Source of the DNA: Clostridia bacterium
GTDB lineage: Bacteria; Bacillota_A; Clostridia; Oscillospirales; Acutalibacteraceae
Assembly (NCBI GenBank): GCA_024699005.1
Contig: JAILQN010000070.1
Location: 1 to 5,714, forward strand
DNA: 5,714 bases
Direction: 5' to 3'
A model generated the notes under the pieces. It had not been told where the DNA came from. It did no database searches and saw only the letters and a list, made by a program, of their open reading frames with translations. Below are positions 1-3,500 of this stretch, piece after piece. The position numbers and the translations under genes were made by a program. Positions within the stretch are counted from its first letter, which is position 1. Every line of letters starts with the position of its first letter.

Positions 1-1
1 C

Positions 2-88
2 AGTGCCGATGACGCGCTGTCGCTTCTGCTCAGGATATTCAAAGCCCTTATCAATATTATAAGAACGATCGTCGAAAGGTTCAGCTGA
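2..88 (+). CDS. C-terminal end of an upstream gene (5' end outside window), probable secreted or surface protein
   Basis: An open frame enters from the left edge and ends at TGA 86-88, giving 28 visible residues that start SADDALSLLL and contain IFKALINIIRTIVERF. This tail is a predicted amphipathic helix: Leu/Ile/Phe/Val alternate with Arg/Lys/Glu. Short hydrophobic or amphipathic helices with Phe, Ile, Arg and Lys commonly close very large secreted proteins in gut Clostridia (recalled, not searched), so this may be a sister of the giant gene downstream. A perfect terminator begins 26 bases after the stop, which supports this being a true gene end. The function cannot be told from 28 residues; a membrane-associated helix of some unrelated protein is equally compatible. 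Confidence 0.7.
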   Translation, partial: SADDALSLLLRIFKALINIIRTIVERFS

Positions 89-114
89 TCTCCGGCGTAT
101 AGAAATAACAATAT

Positions 115-150
115 CGGGCGCCTGTCTTATCGGACGGGCGCCCGTTTTCT
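115..150 (+). terminator. Intrinsic (Rho-independent) terminator of the upstream gene
   Basis: CGGGCGCC (115-122) pairs perfectly with GGCGCCCG (137-144). Inside it the stem continues through T123-G136 (wobble), G124-C135, T125-A134, C126-G133 and T127-G132 (wobble), giving about 13 pairs closed by the four-base loop TATC (128-131). TTTTCT follows at 145-150. The hairpin lies 26 bases after the stop at 88 and separates the upstream gene from the giant gene. The minus-strand side lacks a comparable T run, so it is read as one-directional. Confidence 0.93.
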
Positions 151-327
151 CGTTCTTGATGCGACCGTATCGCCGGCCCGCTGACGGACAAGTCACGGAA
201 ACGATATAAAACAGAAGCGCCACTACCGGGTACGGGTCGGACGTTGCGGTTTTTCACCATTGGATCGTTTTTCGTTGAAAAACAATTTATCATAAAATTG
301 TAGAATTGCTGAAAATGCAAAACTTTG
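151..327. other. Intergenic stretch with no gene recognised
   Basis: Between the terminator and the promoter I see no supportable coding region, tRNA or known riboswitch. The composition shifts from GC-rich (about 151-245) to AT-rich (about 265-327). The only structure noted is a short AT-rich inverted repeat, ACAATTT at 282-288 and AAATTGT at 295-301, with a six-base gap. It lies 26 bases upstream of the -35 box, where an operator could sit, but repeats of this size occur by chance in AT-rich DNA. Confidence 0.6.
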
Positions 328-357
328 TTGACATTTTATACTTTTTTTTTATATCAT
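328..357 (+). promoter_or_regulatory. Sigma-A type promoter of the giant gene, with a T-run in the spacer
   Basis: A perfect -35 box TTGACA (328-333) is followed, after 18 bases, by TATCAT (352-357), which matches the consensus -10 TATAAT at five of six positions. The predicted transcription start is near 364-366, giving a 5' leader of about 75 bases before the ATG at 440. The spacer contains nine consecutive T (342-350), so any slippage in this tract would change the -35/-10 distance directly. TATACT at 337-342 is a possible alternative -10 but has no good -35 at the right distance. No extended -10 TG is present. Confidence 0.8.
342..350 (+). repeat. Homopolymer tract of nine T inside the promoter spacer
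   Basis: C341 is followed by nine T up to A351. The tract lies wholly between the -35 and -10 boxes. Such tracts are prone to slipped-strand length change. One T fewer would give a 17-base spacer, one more a 19-base spacer. Whether the length actually varies cannot be seen from one sequence. Confidence 0.9.
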
Positions 358-427
358 AATAAAATGTATTAATGTTATAAATAATTAAACTTATATGCGG
401 CGATAAGATGCGGGGTCTCTTTTGACA

Positions 428-433
428 AGGTGA
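428..433 (+). promoter_or_regulatory. Ribosome binding site AGGTGA for the giant gene
   Basis: AGGTGA exactly matches the part of the Shine-Dalgarno consensus (AAGGAGGTGA) that pairs with the 16S rRNA tail. It lies six bases before the ATG at 440. Its last three bases form an in-frame TGA stop (431-433), so translation in this frame cannot begin further upstream. This fixes the ATG at 440 as the start; the next in-frame ATG (codon 27) would cut the signal peptide in half. Confidence 0.92.
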
Positions 434-439
434 ATTTTA

Positions 440-547
440 ATGAAACACGATCTGCTGAAAACCACAAAAAAATTGCTGTGCGCATTACTTTCCGTGCTGA
501 TCCTGTCCGGCGCCTGGATGATCGCTTTGCCGGCTGTCGTATCGGCG
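440..547 (+). other. Sec signal peptide of the giant protein (residues 1-36)
   Basis: The n-region MKHDLLKTTKK is basic. It is followed by a hydrophobic core of about 20 residues (LLCALLSVLILSGAW onward) and a probable signal peptidase I site after V-S-A36, before Thr37. The protein is therefore exported. Cys14 lies before the hydrophobic core with no lipobox around it, so this is not a lipoprotein signal. Confidence 0.93.
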
Positions 548-3500
548 ACCCTTTCCAAATCCTCCGCCGCGCCGACTTGCACGTTTTACGTTCCCGAGAC
601 AATCTATCTGCTGCCCTCGGACAATAAAACGTTTCAGTATTATGTCGACCGGGATTCAAGCGGTACGCTCAGCACAAGCAACGCCAAAACATCGGGGACC
701 ATATACTTTAACTGTTCTGGCGCCACAAAGGTCAAATCCATAACCTGTACCGGAGCCAGCGTTACTTTATCTGCATCTTCTGCAAATTCCGCCACCCTCA
801 ATTCAACTATCAGCAGCGGGTCTCTCTCAGACGCCATTTCCATAAACGGCACCACCACCATCACATGGACTGTCACGTTCACTTACGGAGGAACCGATTA
901 CTCCGCCACCGCGTATTCTGTCTGTTATGCGCCGAACAGGAACGTGACGGCGATGGGGCTTACGGGATATGACTATAATAGTAAAGAATCGCATGCTTCC
1001 GGAATTATATATATTCAAGGCGCTCAGACTACCAATACTGCCGCTGTTAGTTATCAGGATAGCAGTTCCGATCATAGATATAATTACCAGAGAGTATCCG
1101 GTTCTGAAAAATACTTGGATCCTCTTGTGCAAGGAATTGCTGACCCAAAGTCAAACGGCAACAATCCTCACGATTATGGTAATAGTAGTTCGTCGACATT
1201 TACAGGCGCAACCAAGTCATATTCCTCCTGTTATTGTGTCTCAAAAGATAATTATGATGGTGACGGTGATTGGGTTCTTCATATTGATTGCAACCGTACT
1301 CCTGCAGAAATCGTCGCAGACACTTCCAGATACACAAATACAAATCAGATTCCTAATCTCAAGCTTGGTTTTATAGTTACGGATCTTGAGAATACTGACA
1401 AAAGGAGAAACTGGTACGTCTCCGACGCCACTTCGACAGTAACGAACCCAAACACAAGTAATCCCTCGCTGAGCTTTACATGGAATTATGACGGCAGTAA
1501 CTCAACCGTCGATCTTCTGAAGCATTCCCGATGGAGAAAAGACGACTTCTCCAAGAAGGCCTACGGCGAAGGCGGTTACGGTGTCGGCACGGTTCTTGCA
1601 AGCAGCGGTAGCGGCAGCAGCACGAGTGGAGATAGCGCCAGACAGAACAACAGATACAGTAATTCGATTAGTTACGAGCTTTCCGGCGGCTCCTGTACCA
1701 GGTATTACAGATACGGAATCTGCGGAGCAAAGAGTAGCTCGTGGGCAATGTCCACAGGTTTTGTCCTTCTCAAGGTCACAACTGTGAATAAATCGAGTCT
1801 CCGTACGCTTGTAAATACCTGTGTGGGAACATACATCAGTCCCTATTATACGCTTTCAACCACATATAACACTTATCTTAAAAACGCTTATACCGTGTTG
1901 GGCAATCCCCAAGCCACAGCTTCGGAGATAACGACCGCATACAACAACCTTAACGGCAGCAAGCCCTCCATCAATACCGGCACAGCCACGGCAACCCATA
2001 ATAGTTCTACGGGCAAGGTTCTTGCCACGGAAACAAAAACATATAACTACGGCGAAACAGTCACGGCGGCAAAGAATACTTATACAGGGTACAGTTATAC
2101 AAGCGTTTCGCCGACGACGCTTTCCTATACCAACGTCACGTCCGCAACTCTCAGCTGGACTTTTACCTATACGCCGATAAATTATACGATCAGCTATAAT
2201 CTCAACGGCGGTTCTGTCGCGACGGCAAACAAGACTTCTTATAACGTAGAAACCGCAAGCTTCACCCTTAACAATCCCACAAAAACAGGTTATACGTTCA
2301 AAGGCTGGAGCGGAACGGGGCTGACCGGAGATACGAATACAAGCGTTACGGTATCAACGGGCAGCACCGGCGACAGAAGCTATACTGCAAACTGGACTAT
2401 AAACAAATATACTGTTACGTTTAAAAATGGCAATACCATTTTGCAGTCCGGCGACTGGAATTATAACACAACACCCACATATTCCGGAAACACGCCCACG
2501 AAAGCCTCGGATGACACAAACCATTATACGTTTTCCGGATGGAACCCGGCAATCACAGCAGTGACCGGTGCTGCGACCTATATGGCACAATTCACAACTA
2601 CTGCCCATTCATACGGCAGCTGGAGCACGGATACCGCAACGTGTACTGCGGGAGGAACCCACTCCCGTACATGTTCGGTTTGTAATTACACACAAACGCA
2701 AAGCACTCCCGCCCGCGGACACGATTTCTCCGGCGCTTATCATAACGTAAGCAGCGGAACGCACAACCGCAAGTGTACAAGGTGCAATACCTACGGTATC
2801 GGAACGACGGTAAACGGCACAGAGAACTGCTCCGGCGGTACTGCGAACTGCGTCGATAAAGCGGTCTGCTCCAAGTGCTCCACCGCCTACGGCAGTGTAA
2901 ACGCCTCCAACCATAAGACCACTGAAAACCGCGACGCGGTCGCCGCAACCTGCACCGCCAACGGTTACACCGCGGGCGTATACTGCACCGCCTGCAGCAA
3001 GTGGGTGAGCGGACATGCGACAGTTGCGGCTCTTGACCATAACTGGGGTGAATGGACGGAAGGCAATGAGACAAACCACACAAGGACGTGTACCCGCGAT
3101 TCGTCTCATACCGATTCTGCGGCGCACTCCTGGACAGAAAAGGTCGAGTCAAAATATCTGAAATCGGCAGCGACATGCGAAGTTACTGCGGTTTACTATA
3201 AATCCTGTTCCGTCTGCGGCAGAAAGGGAACGGCTACTTTCACAACCGGCAGCGCTCTCGGTCACGATTATACCGGCGCTGCGCATGACCTCGGCGACGG
3301 GACCCACAACCGGGCATGTAAAAACGGCTGCGGCACATACGGTACAGCCGAGGGCGGAACACAGGTCAAAAACGGAACGGTTGCCTGTACTTACGGCAAT
3401 TGGTCTGCCGATACGGCAACCTGCGAAAACGCCGGTTCACAATACCGCGACTGCGGCGTATGCGGTCACAGAGATACCCGGGCGACGTCCGCCCTCGGTC

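Noticed and set aside
81..320. 79-codon minus-strand open frame in the intergenic region
   Set aside because: It would run through the terminator hairpin and into the end of the upstream gene, its translation has no recognisable feature, and no ribosome site was found before it.
372..425. Tiny leader frames (ATG at 372, 395 and 408) and the CTTAT/ATAAG inverted repeat at 390-407
   Set aside because: The frames are two to five codons long without ribosome sites, and the stem is only five pairs with an eight-base loop. There is not enough to claim a leader peptide or attenuator.
479..481. Cys14 as a lipoprotein attachment site
   Set aside because: It precedes the hydrophobic core, and the residues before it (K-L-L) are not a lipobox. 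The VSA site at 34-36 fits ordinary signal peptidase I cleavage.
969..1376. Plus-strand open frame in another phase, with hydrophobic stretches
   Set aside because: It overlaps the giant gene entirely; the apparent hydrophobicity arises from Ile/Val codons read off-frame in the AT-rich segment.
2598..3176. Long minus-strand open frames opposite the Cys array (also 2609-3127)
   Set aside because: They lie wholly antisense to the verified 1758-codon frame, have Arg/Cys/Ser-rich or low-complexity translations with no domain, and no ribosome site was seen. Their openness follows from the repeat codon bias of the plus strand.
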